DNA of 64,000 nt from Methanoregula sp. PtaU1.Bin051 (GCA_002067895.1 MVRE01000004.1:55351-119350), one strand, 5' to 3'. Shown: positions 25,666 to 34,224, numbered from the stretch's first letter. The notes: generated by a model from the letters alone, not told the origin. Program-made: numbers and translations.

Positions 25666-26654
25666 AGCGGGGTCACCTCCACGACGATTCCTCCATTGGG
25701 ATACCGTTCGATGACATACTTCTTTCCCGGGAGATCATCCCCCCCATCCGCGAGCAGCCACCATGCTGTCTCGATACGGTCCCCGAGATCCTTAAAGTTC
25801 TCCCTGCCGAACTCCCTCTCACAGAAATCCCTGCACCTTGCCAGGTCGCCGGCAGAGAGTTCGATAACTCCATAGACAATCGTCCCGTCACCGGTGATCT
25901 CGTCAAACGGCCGCGCTGTTTTATAGGCTGTGCGCTTCAGGCGCTCGCGCAGCTGTACCGAGTCCTTGAAGGCGGAGGAGCAGAAATGCACCTTTAGATT
26001 GTTTTTCAGGGGTTGTGCCCATTCCCGCGCCCCTGCCACGGCATTGTGGACATCGTCGGTGAGCACGAACCCTCTCCTGCGCATCTCCCCGGCATTGGTC
26101 TCACCCCATTCCAGCTCGTTGATGTTGAGGAAATCGAGATTCGGCAGGGCCGCGGCAAGGTGTTCAACACCCGGAAGTGCAGGTACCTCCATGCCGACTT
26201 CAAACCCGAGTTCCTTCGCACGCTTTGCCGACCGGATATATTCCGAGTCAAGGATGGTCCCCCAGCATTCATGGGGCGGATGGAGCCGGAGTTCATCGAC
26301 AAGGCACGCGAGGCTTTCCAGTTCCTCATCTGTCGGGGCCTTTGCGGTATACAGGTGGATATGGTGCCCCTTCCCGAAATGCTCCCTGAGCGCCCGGCAG
26401 TAATCGGCCACTCGATCGATTACGAGGAGGGGCTCGCCGCCGGTCACGCCGGTACCCAGCGCATCCATAACCTCCGCTTCGCGGACAGCCTCCTGCGGGC
26501 TTATGATCCTGTGCTCATTTGCATAGACGACATCCCTCCCTTTCCGCTCCGAAGAGAGCGGGCAGTACCAGCACGAACGATGGCACCGTCCCGTAACAAA
26601 GAGCACCATCTTTGCACCCTTGTGGCAGAGAATACAGCCGGAAGAAAGCGTCAT
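25662..26654 (-). CDS. Radical SAM enzyme of unknown substrate
   Basis: The 330-residue protein has the radical SAM cluster motif C24-x3-C28-x2-C31 (GRCHRSCWYCPL) and a GGEP-type SAM-binding segment (TGVTGGEPLLVIDR). Two extra cysteines precede it (C7 and C10, CILC). The rest is a partial TIM barrel with PPHECWGTILDSEYI and a C-terminal region of unknown function. It is upstream of and coupled by ATGA overlap to uppS, so it may act on carrier lipid or share regulation only. I cannot name a substrate. Confidence 0.8.
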   Translation of the reverse strand: MTLSSGCILCHKGAKMVLFVTGRCHRSCWYCPLSSERKGRDVVYANEHRIISPQEAVREAEVMDALGTGVTGGEPLLVIDRVADYCRALREHFGKGHHIHLYTAKAPTDEELESLACLVDELRLHPPHECWGTILDSEYIRSAKRAKELGFEVGMEVPALPGVEHLAAALPNLDFLNINELEWGETNAGEMRRRGFVLTDDVHNAVAGAREWAQPLKNNLKVHFCSSAFKDSVQLRERLKRTAYKTARPFDEITGDGTIVYGVIELSAGDLARCRDFCEREFGRENFKDLGDRIETAWWLLADGGDDLPGKKYVIERYPNGGIVVEVTPL

Positions 26655-26829
26655 TGCACCTGCAGGACCGGTGATTCGCCGGTACCGGTTTTATCCATTA
26701 TAACTCGCATTCGTATTTCATAATCTTGTTCATGTGCCAGGTACCGGTTCCGGGTCATGCAGAAATTCAGGTCGGAATGTACGGCATATCTACGGCTAAA
26801 AGTGACTCGCAATATTAAATAATGAAATA

Positions 26830-26838
26830 TCTTATAAC
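26830..26838 (+). promoter_or_regulatory. TATA box of the pilin-like gene cluster
   Basis: TCTTATAAC lies about 20 bases before ATG 26854, in an AT-rich stretch (ATTAAATAATGAAATATC just upstream). Transcription would start close to the initiation codon. It is the clearest promoter-like element ahead of the three pilin-like genes. Confidence 0.4.
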
Positions 26839-26853
26839 ACACTGCTGGTGCGT

Positions 26854-27777
26854 ATGACACGGTCCGGGGATGAACGGGCATTGTCCGAGGTTGTCGGTTT
26901 TATCCTGCTGCTGGGTCTCATTGTCGCTGTATTCTCTCTCTGGATGACGTATGTCATACCTGCACAGGGGCGGGAACAGGAGATTGCCCAGATGAACGCG
27001 GTCAAGGACCGGTTCACCGAGTACAAGGCCGCCCTTGACTCCCTCTGGCTTAACAACCAGAGCGGGATCACGATATCCACATCATTCAATCTCGGGACCG
27101 GGGGAGGGAACACTGAAGCGGGGGGTTTCTTCCTGCCCGTCTCCCGGCCCCGGTCCTCATCTGCCACGTTATCTGTGCTTGATACCGGCGACCGGCTTGC
27201 CATCAACGCCAGTTCACAGCCTCTGCAGACAACTACTATGAGTTTACTCGAATACCGGTCAGCAAACAATTACTGGCTCCAGCAGCGCTACTATTACCAG
27301 TCCGGTGGTGTATTCCTGTCGCAGGACGGGGGGACAGCCAACCGGATCTCGCCGGGTATTTCGATCGTCAACAACAGCGACAACACCGTTGCCGTCTACC
27401 TTGTGCCCATCAGTATAACCGGTGGCGGGAGCATCGGTGGCAACGGGCCGGTAAAAGTGGACACCCGGCTCCGCCCCCTTCAGGCGCCAACCACCTACCA
27501 GCTCAACTCTTTCGTAAATATATCCGTTGACGTAGCGGACAATGCAACTGCCCTGATGTGGATGAACTCGGTATTCAATGAATCAAGGGTCCGGGGCGGT
27601 CTTACGAACCCGGCTTATTACACCTTCTCCGTTAAGGAAAATCCGGTCACCAAGCGGGGATCGGCATACATCAACATCACCGGCCCGGTTGGCGATACTA
27701 CAGGCGACGTGTACCTGACCATCCGCCCGGTCGAGTATGTTGTTACCTTAAACAGCATCGCATCGGGAATAACATGA
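26854..27777 (+). CDS. Type IV pilin-like / archaellin-like secreted protein 1
   Basis: The 307-residue protein (GTG 26848 is an alternative start) has a charged pre-peptide (TRSGDER), then A-L-S-E-V-V-G and a 20-residue hydrophobic segment, the archaeal class III signal recognised by a prepilin peptidase. The mature part is a beta-rich ectodomain with Asn/Thr content typical of glycosylated surface proteins. It is probably a pilus or surface filament subunit or a membrane-anchored pseudopilin. First of three such genes. No assembly ATPase or membrane platform gene is in the cluster. Confidence 0.75.
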   Translation: MTRSGDERALSEVVGFILLLGLIVAVFSLWMTYVIPAQGREQEIAQMNAVKDRFTEYKAALDSLWLNNQSGITISTSFNLGTGGGNTEAGGFFLPVSRPRSSSATLSVLDTGDRLAINASSQPLQTTTMSLLEYRSANNYWLQQRYYYQSGGVFLSQDGGTANRISPGISIVNNSDNTVAVYLVPISITGGGSIGGNGPVKVDTRLRPLQAPTTYQLNSFVNISVDVADNATALMWMNSVFNESRVRGGLTNPAYYTFSVKENPVTKRGSAYINITGPVGDTTGDVYLTIRPVEYVVTLNSIASGIT

Positions 27778-27799
27778 CCAAAGGCACAGGGAGAATCCG

Positions 27800-28972
27800 A
27801 TGATGGCAGACAGGATTCGGAAGATACGGCACGACCCGGAGGCAGGGGTATCCGAGATTGTCGGTGCGATCATGTTAATCTCCCTCGTCGTCCTTGCAGT
27901 ATCGATCATTGCCATGATCCTGTTCTCCCAGAGCGCGCCCGAACAGATCCCCAACGTGAACTTCATGGTCGGCAGCAACTATCCCCCGACAACGCTCTAC
28001 CTGTACCATAACGGGGGCGATAACCTCCGCATCGGAAGCTTCCAGGTGCGGCTTGACGGGGTCAGTAAACCATATATTCTCGATGGGGGCGGGCAGTACT
28101 GGACATTGGGCCGGCGGTTGAATGTCGACCTCACCGGGATAACTCCCCTCCCGCGGCAGGTGACGCTCGTGTATAATACAAGTGCCGGTGCTGTCGCGAT
28201 CCATTCCGCAACGGCAAACCTGTCAACAGGTCCCGGAAACATGAACCCGGATATCATGCCAACCTATATCCCCTCGACTACGTGCCTCAACCCGTCAGAC
28301 CCCAACTTCCCTTCCCAGATCGTATACCAGATCCTCCAGAATGTCACGGTAATCGCGGATGCTATCAACCAGTCGCCGACGACGGTGGGCCCGGTCATTG
28401 CCACGGCCGTGAGCGGCAACTCGGTCACCTTCTTCAAGGACGGCAAGGTGAAATTGGACAGTGATAATCTGAACACGTACTACTTCCGGTTCAAAGTTAC
28501 TAAATCCGGATCGACAATGTCTGTCGTCGGCCTTACTCCGGATCCCTATCCACTGTACATCAACGATATTGTAACAATCTATCTCAGGTCAAATTCTGCA
28601 AATTTCAAGACGTTCGGTCTCGGCGACCAGTTGTGGGAGGTCTCGACAAATGGAGTCAACGTCAATATCACCCGCGGCGGGGTGCCAACGGTTCTGACCA
28701 ATACCAACTTTGTCCATGCGTGGATCACCGGTTACGAGGACATCGGTTCCACCCTTAAGATCTCTACGACAACCCCGAGCAATGAGGGGACGGTATTATA
28801 CCTGAACGGGACGCAGTTGATCGACGGCCCGAACGGCGATGCCATCGTGATTACCAACATCCGCCCCGTTGGTGTCGGCCTGTACGTCCTCGAATGGGAC
28901 AGCAATGCGCAGACCATCTACTTCGTCGGGAATGCGCAGCAGGTTACGATCAACGGGATACCTGTTATCTGA
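27800..28972 (+). CDS. Type IV pilin N-terminal domain protein 2
   Basis: The 390-residue protein starts with a class III signal (RHDPEAG then VSEIVGAIMLISLVVLAVSIIAMI), the DUF1628-type pilin N-terminus. An ectodomain with two halves follows (about 45-140 and 150-390) of unknown fold. The acid-glycine start and E-I-V-G pattern also occur in the next gene (E-I-I-G), pointing to paralogy. It lies 22 bases after pilin 1, in the same operon. The large size suggests a surface adhesin rather than a major pilin. Confidence 0.75.
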   Translation: MMADRIRKIRHDPEAGVSEIVGAIMLISLVVLAVSIIAMILFSQSAPEQIPNVNFMVGSNYPPTTLYLYHNGGDNLRIGSFQVRLDGVSKPYILDGGGQYWTLGRRLNVDLTGITPLPRQVTLVYNTSAGAVAIHSATANLSTGPGNMNPDIMPTYIPSTTCLNPSDPNFPSQIVYQILQNVTVIADAINQSPTTVGPVIATAVSGNSVTFFKDGKVKLDSDNLNTYYFRFKVTKSGSTMSVVGLTPDPYPLYINDIVTIYLRSNSANFKTFGLGDQLWEVSTNGVNVNITRGGVPTVLTNTNFVHAWITGYEDIGSTLKISTTTPSNEGTVLYLNGTQLIDGPNGDAIVITNIRPVGVGLYVLEWDSNAQTIYFVGNAQQVTINGIPVI

Positions 28973-29088
28973 AGCCTGAACCGAAGGAGAGGGAGGATCG
29001 TGAGGAAAGATTGTAAGCCGGCGTTTGAGAGTATAATCGCCGGATTACATTGTAGCAAGGCAATACAGGTTTTACCTGACCGATCCCC

Positions 29089-29484
29089 ATGAACCCTGTT
29101 GTAAATCCTGAAGGCGGCGCTGCTGAAATCATCGGGTCCATTGTATTAATCACGCTCTTTGCGGTTGTATGTGCGATACTCCTGATGGCGATGGTATCGC
29201 AACCACTCCCCGAGAAGATCCCCGCGGTCAATGCCATTGTCACTAACGAGAGCAAGATCATCCGCCTGTACCATGCAGGGGGCGATCCGCTTCCGGTTAC
29301 CGGATTTTATATCCTTATCGACGGGGTTAATGCACAGTTCTCCGGAACGGGAACCGACGGTGTATGGTCCATCGGCGAGACCCTGGTTACGTCCTCTTCA
29401 TCGTTTCCGAAAAAGGTATCGATCATTTATAATGGCACAAAAAGCTCAAGGCTGCTGTCGTCAACTAGCCTCGGTATGCCGTGA
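29089..29484 (+). CDS. Type IV pilin N-terminal domain protein 3
   Basis: A small 131-residue paralogue with PEGGAAEIIGSIVLITLFAVVCAILLMAM at its N-terminus, the same class III signal and membrane segment. The short ectodomain resembles the first 100 residues of pilin 2 (IRLYHAGGDPLPVTGFYILIDGVNAQF against LYLYHNGGDNLRIGSFQVRLDGVSKPY). It is likely the minor pilin or a truncated version of the protein 2 gene. The 116-base gap after the second gene may hold its own promoter. Confidence 0.75.
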   Translation: MNPVVNPEGGAAEIIGSIVLITLFAVVCAILLMAMVSQPLPEKIPAVNAIVTNESKIIRLYHAGGDPLPVTGFYILIDGVNAQFSGTGTDGVWSIGETLVTSSSSFPKKVSIIYNGTKSSRLLSSTSLGMP

Positions 29485-29566
29485 AGACGGTTGTACATCC
29501 CAGGATTTTACCATGCCGGTGCCGGATAGCTTCATTGGAAACCACTATCCGGTTAAACAGTTGTTG

Positions 29567-30865
29567 TCAGAGAACCTGTACCTGTGTATTTTTCCCGGCC
29601 AGCAGGTTATAGGCGTCATGCTTTTTGTTATATCGTACGAGCACGTCCGTAAGCGTCAGAATATCTCCGTAGGCTGATGACAGGAGGGGGGTGTTTTGTC
29701 GGTTCATGTGGTACTTGTGGAGTACAGCATAGACCGGCTTTGCCGGCGTGCCGTCGCAAAGCCTGAAAACATGGACTTTTGCGTGTCCGAGATCCTGCGA
29801 CATCTTCGCCCCGGTAACATTGATCCTGCGGTTGATATGCTGGTGCAGTTTTGATAACCGCGCTACCTTTGCATTAGGGGGGATGCGGTACGGGTTCCGG
29901 ACCTGCCGGTCTTTCCTGATGATGACGTACGCGTACTTGATGTCGGTATTGATGTAGCGGTACGGCTCTTTGCCAGCCGCGAGGGCCTTCATCAGTCTTG
30001 TCGGCTGGATATCCGGCTGGGTTTCAAAGCTCCAGCAGCGCGACGGGTCGCAGCGGGTTCCGTACAGGAACGAGCAGGGGCTGTGGATCGTCAGCCCGCG
30101 GTCCTGTAAAGCCCACGAGAGCGACCGGAGCCGCGTCGCCGCGATCTCCTCGGCCGGCTCCACGACCAGGATGGTGCCGTCCGAAGCGACATGACCGGCA
30201 AACCGCATGACGAGGTCTGTCTGCCGGTCGACAGGGAGGGCTTCGAATTCGTTGAGGACGTTAGAAAAGACGAGGAGATCGATCCCTTTGGGGATGTCCC
30301 GGTCAGCGATTGTCCGGATATCGGCCTGCAGCGGCTGGCGGATGGTGATGTTGCGTATGCCGGATGCGTATGCACCGGTAAGGAACCGGAAGGCCTCGAG
30401 GTGCTCCTCCGACTGTTCGATAGATTGAATATCGGCCGAGGCATTGTCAAGGCGCGATACGAAGTCTGCGACGGCGAGAGGGACGACGCCCGGGCCGGTC
30501 CCGACATCGAGGATCATCATCTTCTGTTTGATGAGACCTGCACCGGCGAGTTCCTGCATCAGGTATTCCGCCTGCATGAAGAAGACCGGGAAATGGTAGG
30601 CGAGGTAGCCGAGCACGCTATAGCCTTTCGTATACGACAGCCTGCGCTTTACCGGAGCTTTCCAGTAGTCGCCTTTCTGGGCGACGACAGCCCTGCGCAG
30701 CCGTTCGAGGATGACCGGATCGTTATACGGCTTGCCGGTCTTTTTTGCAATATAGTCCTCGATGGCCTGCTCCAGTGCCGCCGGGATTTTGCGGGCAGCA
30801 AGGAATGCTTCCGTCCGCTGCCGCTCCGTCTCTGAAAGGTTGTATGATCCGGCAGTTTCTTTCAT
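29567..30865 (-). CDS. Rsm22-like small-subunit rRNA methyltransferase
   Basis: The 432-residue protein has an N-terminal helical region (about 1-110), a SAM-binding Rossmann domain (ILDVGTGPGVVPLA, about 118-131) and a C-terminal region with cysteines in PCSFLYGTRCDPSRCWSFET and RLCDG. The order of methyltransferase then Cys set fits the Rsm22/METTL17 family, which binds small ribosomal subunits; in mitochondria METTL17 holds an Fe-S cluster on such cysteines. Substrate rRNA position is unproven in archaea. Confidence 0.75.
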   Translation of the reverse strand: MKETAGSYNLSETERQRTEAFLAARKIPAALEQAIEDYIAKKTGKPYNDPVILERLRRAVVAQKGDYWKAPVKRRLSYTKGYSVLGYLAYHFPVFFMQAEYLMQELAGAGLIKQKMMILDVGTGPGVVPLAVADFVSRLDNASADIQSIEQSEEHLEAFRFLTGAYASGIRNITIRQPLQADIRTIADRDIPKGIDLLVFSNVLNEFEALPVDRQTDLVMRFAGHVASDGTILVVEPAEEIAATRLRSLSWALQDRGLTIHSPCSFLYGTRCDPSRCWSFETQPDIQPTRLMKALAAGKEPYRYINTDIKYAYVIIRKDRQVRNPYRIPPNAKVARLSKLHQHINRRINVTGAKMSQDLGHAKVHVFRLCDGTPAKPVYAVLHKYHMNRQNTPLLSSAYGDILTLTDVLVRYNKKHDAYNLLAGKNTQVQVL

Positions 30866-30958
30866 CGCCTTGTAATCTTCTGGGATCTTTCAGCGGATAC
30901 GTGTTTCGCGTGCATTTAAGTGCCGTATTAATACGGTGCAGGCCAATGGGAAGACTGC

Positions 30959-31225
30959 ATGAACAGCATCACCTGTCTGAAGAATGTTCTATCCAACTGG
31001 CGTGGAGGGCTTGCGGGGGTTGTGGTGTTCCTGCTGGCGTGGGTTGTTTTTTTCTTTGTCGCGTTCATGGCAGCCTTCGGGAACGATACGCCGGAAGCGC
31101 GGGTCATCCTGCAGGTTTTCTCGGTCCTTGCAACGATCTCAAATCCCCTCTGGGGGATCCCGCTCTCGTATATCGCCGGATCCTACATGACCCTATTCAG
31201 GGTCCCGGTTGAAGAAGGGTCGTGA
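30959..31225 (+). CDS. Small membrane protein with two transmembrane helices
   Basis: An 88-residue hydrophobic protein with two predicted helices: about 15-40 (GGLAGVVVFLLAWVVFFFVAFMAAFG) and about 50-75. I do not recognise the family. It lies between the methyltransferase gene (divergent) and tRNA-Thr (convergent). Codon use fits the neighbours. Function unknown; it could be a small subunit or stress peptide. Confidence 0.5.
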   Translation: MNSITCLKNVLSNWRGGLAGVVVFLLAWVVFFFVAFMAAFGNDTPEARVILQVFSVLATISNPLWGIPLSYIAGSYMTLFRVPVEEGS

Positions 31226-31231
31226 AAAAGA

Positions 31232-31303
31232 AGCCGCCGGGGGGACTTGAACCCCCGACCTGCTGATTACGAATCAGCCGCTATACCGCTAAGCCACGGC
31301 GGC
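31232..31303 (-). tRNA. tRNA-Thr (anticodon CGT)
   Basis: The minus strand folds as a complete 72-base tRNA: acceptor stem GCCGCCG/CGGCGGC, D arm with GCTTAGCGGTATAGC, anticodon stem GCTGA/TCAGC around loop TTCGTAA, and T arm GGGGG-TTCAAGT-CCCCC. The CGT anticodon reads ACG (Thr) and the discriminator base is T, as in archaeal tRNA-Thr. CCA is not encoded. A T-rich stretch follows as a likely terminator. No intron is seen. Confidence 0.95.
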
Positions 31304-31349
31304 GCACTGCCTCACAATATCGACCCGCCGCGTTATAAAAATATGGGAG

Positions 31350-31646
31350 TTATGAATATCCGCGCAGTGTGGTGACGCTGCCCTCGCCCTGCTTCTCTGA
31401 TGGGGCACTGATAGTGCCGAACTTACTTTCGTAATCGCTCACGGTCTTCTGGAGCACGGCAAGCAGGTTCTTTGCATGCGTCGGGGTGATCGACACGATC
31501 GCCTTCGCCCGGGCCTGGTTTACGGCCGGGATCTGGTGGAGGAAGACGAACGTGAACTCGTCGTCCTTGTACGCGATCTGGATCATGTTGCTGTAGACAG
31601 GGTCGAGGCCCTGTGGGATATTGACGGCAATTTCCTGTCCGGTCAT
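31350..31646 (-). CDS. DUF3467 family protein
   Basis: From ATG 31646 the product has 98 residues and covers the whole DUF3467 domain (VNIPQGLDPVYSNMIQIAYKDDEFTFVFLHQIPAV). DUF3467 proteins are small soluble proteins of unknown function found in many prokaryotes. An upstream in-frame start at 31688 would add MPTNPYCQTCQMIV, which includes a C-x-x-C pair; I judge it less likely. A TATA-like CCTATAAAAAC on the minus strand (31743-31753) could drive it. Confidence 0.8.
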   Translation of the reverse strand: MTGQEIAVNIPQGLDPVYSNMIQIAYKDDEFTFVFLHQIPAVNQARAKAIVSITPTHAKNLLAVLQKTVSDYESKFGTISAPSEKQGEGSVTTLRGYS

Positions 31647-31742
31647 GACTATCATTTGGCATGTCTGGCAATAAGGGTTGGTTGGCATGGCGCGGGGATG
31701 CCCGGGAAATAATCGTCGCCATTTCTATCGAATTTCCGCCCT

Positions 31743-31753
31743 GTTTTTATAGG
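31743..31753. promoter_or_regulatory. Two-way TATA element between DUF3467 and Cas4-like genes
   Basis: GTTTTTATAGG reads as CCTATAAAAAC on the other strand. Distances fit promoters in both directions: about 40 bases to the plus-strand ATG at 31790, and a longer leader to the DUF3467 start. One TATA element may serve both genes, or overlap two. Confidence 0.35.
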
Positions 31754-31789
31754 TGGCAGTCGCACCGGAAGATTACCGGAGGGATCCTG

Positions 31790-32455
31790 ATGGAGAACCA
31801 TATCGCGGTCTCTGACCTCGTTCACTGCCATACCTGCCCGGTCCGCTTCTACTACGAGAAGGACATGTCACGGTCGGAGTCCGACCGGTACGCAGTCTGC
31901 AAGCAGGTCTCGTACCACCTCGGGAAACCCCTCGACCCTGCGCTTATCTGGGAGGAGGTGCTCGCTGTCCGTCCGGGTACCGATCCCTCGCTCCGCGAGT
32001 TCCTCGATCACTGTACTGCGGCCTGCAGCCGGAAGGAGTGGAAGCTGGCCGCGGAAAACGACGTGAAGGTGCTTTCAAGGAAACAGGGCATCGTCGGGAT
32101 GGTTGACAGGGTCTTCCCCGACAACACCTTTGCGATCGTCCGGCCGAGCGGTGCCCTCCCGTTCGGGATTTCCGGGGCCGACCGGCTCCGGATCGCAGCC
32201 TACGCCCTCTGCCTCGAAGAGATGACAGGGGAGTCGGTGACAGGAGGGTCGGTGGAGCACATCCCCGATGGCGTCTCGCGGTTCCACACGGTCCAGCCGC
32301 GGGACCGGCGATCGCTCGTTGCAGTGCTCCGGAAGGTCCGGGCGATCCGGGAGGGGGATGTCCCGCACCGGCCGCTGAACGCACCCTGCGGGCGGTGTTC
32401 ATACAAAGAGCGGTGTGAGGTATCGGGCGGGCACCGGTTATCCGAAATTTTGTAA
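31790..32455 (+). CDS. Degenerate Cas4/PD-(D/E)XK-type protein with Fe-S cysteines
   Basis: The 221-residue protein (RBS GGAGGG just upstream) has the Cas4-type arrangement: an N-terminal C16 in CHTCPVRFYYEK and a C-terminal C200-x2-C203-x5-C209 (CGRCSYKERC), the four ligands of a [4Fe-4S] cluster. The core G-M-V-D-R is present at 103-107, but the catalytic E-x-K is replaced by I-V-R-P (116-119), so nuclease activity is probably lost. The later helix AAYALCLEEMTG matches Cas4. No CRISPR locus is nearby. Confidence 0.75.
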   Translation: MENHIAVSDLVHCHTCPVRFYYEKDMSRSESDRYAVCKQVSYHLGKPLDPALIWEEVLAVRPGTDPSLREFLDHCTAACSRKEWKLAAENDVKVLSRKQGIVGMVDRVFPDNTFAIVRPSGALPFGISGADRLRIAAYALCLEEMTGESVTGGSVEHIPDGVSRFHTVQPRDRRSLVAVLRKVRAIREGDVPHRPLNAPCGRCSYKERCEVSGGHRLSEIL

Positions 32456-32493
32456 AAAAGACACTGTATAAGGATTGCAAGGGGAGTGTGAAT

Positions 32494-32997
32494 TTATTTG
32501 ATCCCCGGCACGGTATCCGCCCATGCCTCGACCTTTTTGCGGATTCCGTCATCCGTGTAGGACGAGAGCGTCAGCCGATCGCGGGCGAGGCTCAGGAAAT
32601 ACAGTTCACCGCTTGGGTCATGGCACTTTACGGTCACGGAGAAGAGATCCGCTTCTGGCAGGTGCCGGACACTTCCGCCGTGCGCCGAAACGTTGGCCAT
32701 ATTCGAGATGACGGCGGCAATCCCGTACTGGTAGCCGGCGACCGTGTGGTACGTGTCCTGCCCGGTCCCGATCCTTTTGCCCTTTGCATCCTCGTACACG
32801 AACTTCGCGGTATACATCTCCCGGACTTTTTCGACCGGCGGGTGCGCCTTCCGTGCGCTCCGGTAGGGCGTGCACCGGAGCGGGTTTTTCAGGACGAGCG
32901 ACCGGACGACGGCATCGAACGCCGTGACATCCGGGAACGGGGTCTTCATGCGCCGGGACGCGCTCTTTGTCCCGGGCTTTTCGTTGAAATGCGCCAT
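32494..32997 (-). CDS. Hypothetical protein, 167 residues
   Basis: I do not recognise this protein. ATG 32997 (MAHFNEKPGTKS) is the likely start; an upstream frame to 33042 adds low-complexity residues. It has a basic N-terminus and a compact beta-rich middle (YTAKFVYEDAKGKRIGTGQDTYHTVAGYQYGIAAVISNM), with FSVTVKCHDPSGELYFLSLARDRLTLSSYTDDG near the C-terminus. No signal peptide or membrane segment. GC-rich and typical in codon use. It is the last gene before a 0.7 kb gap with repeats. Confidence 0.6.
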   Translation of the reverse strand: MAHFNEKPGTKSASRRMKTPFPDVTAFDAVVRSLVLKNPLRCTPYRSARKAHPPVEKVREMYTAKFVYEDAKGKRIGTGQDTYHTVAGYQYGIAAVISNMANVSAHGGSVRHLPEADLFSVTVKCHDPSGELYFLSLARDRLTLSSYTDDGIRKKVEAWADTVPGIK

Positions 32998-33144
32998 GGT
33001 TTTCCTCGCTGTATGCTGGCTGCCGGCCGGGCTCTCTGCCACGGCCGGATGTATGCTCCCCGGGCTTTGCTCTGGGATCCGGGTGCGATATGATCAAAGA
33101 GAACGAGCGGTGCCGATATATCCTTGGTGGTCGGTTTCACGGCG

Positions 33145-33170
33145 GATGCAGGGGGTCTGGCCATATATTT
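33145..33170 (+). repeat. Dispersed repeat, copy 1 (variant core)
   Basis: GATGCAGGGGGTCTGG followed by CCATATATTT. The core has two changes from the consensus GATGTAGGGGGTCGG. The tail matches copy 7 read on the opposite strand (GGCCATATATTT), which shows that homology extends beyond the core. Confidence 0.5.
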
Positions 33171-33312
33171 TGGTTGCTGTGGCCGGTGTGGTATTTCCGG
33201 ACAATTCTGTGCGAGTATCCTGACCCATGCATCGGTGAAAAGATATGTCCTGACCGGTTATCCGGGCGGGTTCAGAGTCATTGGGATGAGGAATTCCGCG
33301 TGAAGAAAGTGG

Positions 33313-33330
33313 TCCGACCCCCTACATCCC
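33313..33330 (-). repeat. Dispersed repeat, copy 2
   Basis: On the minus strand GGGATGTAGGGGGTCGGA, a full match to the core consensus. It is in opposite orientation to copies 1 and 3 in the same gap. Confidence 0.65.
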
Positions 33331-33421
33331 TCCCGGTTCTCCGGCCCGATTTTTCATGAAAAAGTACGTGTATTCACGATTGAAATTTGTCCGCAACTAA
33401 TGGGTAGATACGTATTCAATT

Positions 33422-33437
33422 GATGTAGGGGGTTGGG
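33422..33437 (+). repeat. Dispersed repeat, copy 3
   Basis: GATGTAGGGGGTTGGG, one change from the core consensus. It lies about 100 bases from copy 2 and inverted to it. Confidence 0.6.
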
Positions 33438-33508
33438 CATGTTAAGTGGACTTTCAATGATAAGCTCTGCCCCGTTGTGGAGGGGATTGGTATTGGGGCA
33501 GTTTTTCA

Positions 33509-33523
33509 GGATCTTAAAGATCC
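33509..33523. repeat. Short perfect palindrome in the gap
   Basis: GGATCTTAAAGATCC has 7-base arms around a single central base. It could bind a dimeric protein or form a small hairpin. No T-tract follows, so it is not an obvious terminator. It may be chance in AT-rich DNA. Confidence 0.35.
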
Positions 33524-33675
33524 AAGCCGGAAAAGTGCTTATGAAAAGGGGGTATATCATAGGCATTGGGAACTGGGTTGTGAGAGGAATGGGAGAGATG
33601 AAAGGTGATTATAATATTGAATCCCCTTAGAATGATATAATTCAATTTGAGTCAAAAATTAGAAAAAATGCACCT

Positions 33676-34224
33676 TTAATGATAACGTGAGTTCATAACA
33701 AGAGATCGCCCCGTTGATAATGCAGATTTTAAATCCGTCATCATTTCACTTGATTCCATATCAGGATCAAAATTAACGATTGAGTTGATTGTATCATTTG
33801 CACATTCAAAAATTGTATTGAAAAAAACAATTTTTCTCACATGGCAAACCCGATAAGGATGAGTTCCGGATACTGCGGAGATGAAATAAATGAATAATTC
33901 ATCGTCATATGTCGGGACAAAAGTCAGATGATGAGGGTTATCAAAGAAATCAATTTGCATTGAATTTCCGTTAATTATTGCAGGGATCGCATCTTTGAGA
34001 ATCTGGATGAAAGGAGTCCAGCAATAATCGCTTACACCGGGGGACCCGCTCGAATCCACAATTAAAGGGGTATTATCAGAGCTGATATACAATACACCCC
34101 CAACAAAATAATCACCTGCACGTGTAAATCGAAACGCGTGCAATGGATCGGATTCTGGAAGATCTGATCGTTTGATACCACTGAATGTGAATTCGATATT
34201 AAAATTAAAATTTGTTTTTATCAT
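33676..34224 (-). CDS. AT-rich orphan protein of unknown function
   Basis: About 182 residues from ATG 34224 (an ATG at 34236 is also in frame). The gene is clearly richer in A+T than its neighbours. The protein is rich in Asn, Ile, Phe and Asp, has no signal peptide and no motif I recognise. It might have an immunity-protein-like beta-rich fold (DAIPAIINGNSMQIDFFDNPHHLTFVPTYDDELFIYFIS). Base composition and isolation between repeats and a house-keeping gene suggest recent gain by horizontal transfer. Confidence 0.6.
   Translation of the reverse strand: MIKTNFNFNIEFTFSGIKRSDLPESDPLHAFRFTRAGDYFVGGVLYISSDNTPLIVDSSGSPGVSDYCWTPFIQILKDAIPAIINGNSMQIDFFDNPHHLTFVPTYDDELFIYFISAVSGTHPYRVCHVRKIVFFNTIFECANDTINSIVNFDPDMESSEMMTDLKSALSTGRSLVMNSRYH

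Larger units (their letters stand above)
32998..33675. other. 678-base gap with three repeat copies and no convincing gene
   Basis: This gap separates two minus-strand orphan genes. It holds three copies of the GATGTAGGGGGTCGG repeat (33145, 33313 and 33422) and a 15-base perfect palindrome GGATCTTAAAGATCC at 33509-33523. The GC content falls from left to right. Short open frames exist on both strands but lack family similarity, RBS and codon bias. It could be the remains of a mobile element or a regulatory region. Confidence 0.5.

Noticed and set aside
31790..32455. Cas4-like gene as evidence of a CRISPR-Cas locus
   Set aside because: No repeat-spacer array and no cas genes in the window; catalytic residues are lost.
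33090..33359. 89-residue open frame on the plus strand
   Set aside because: No start context, no similarity and it includes repeat copies; probably non-coding.
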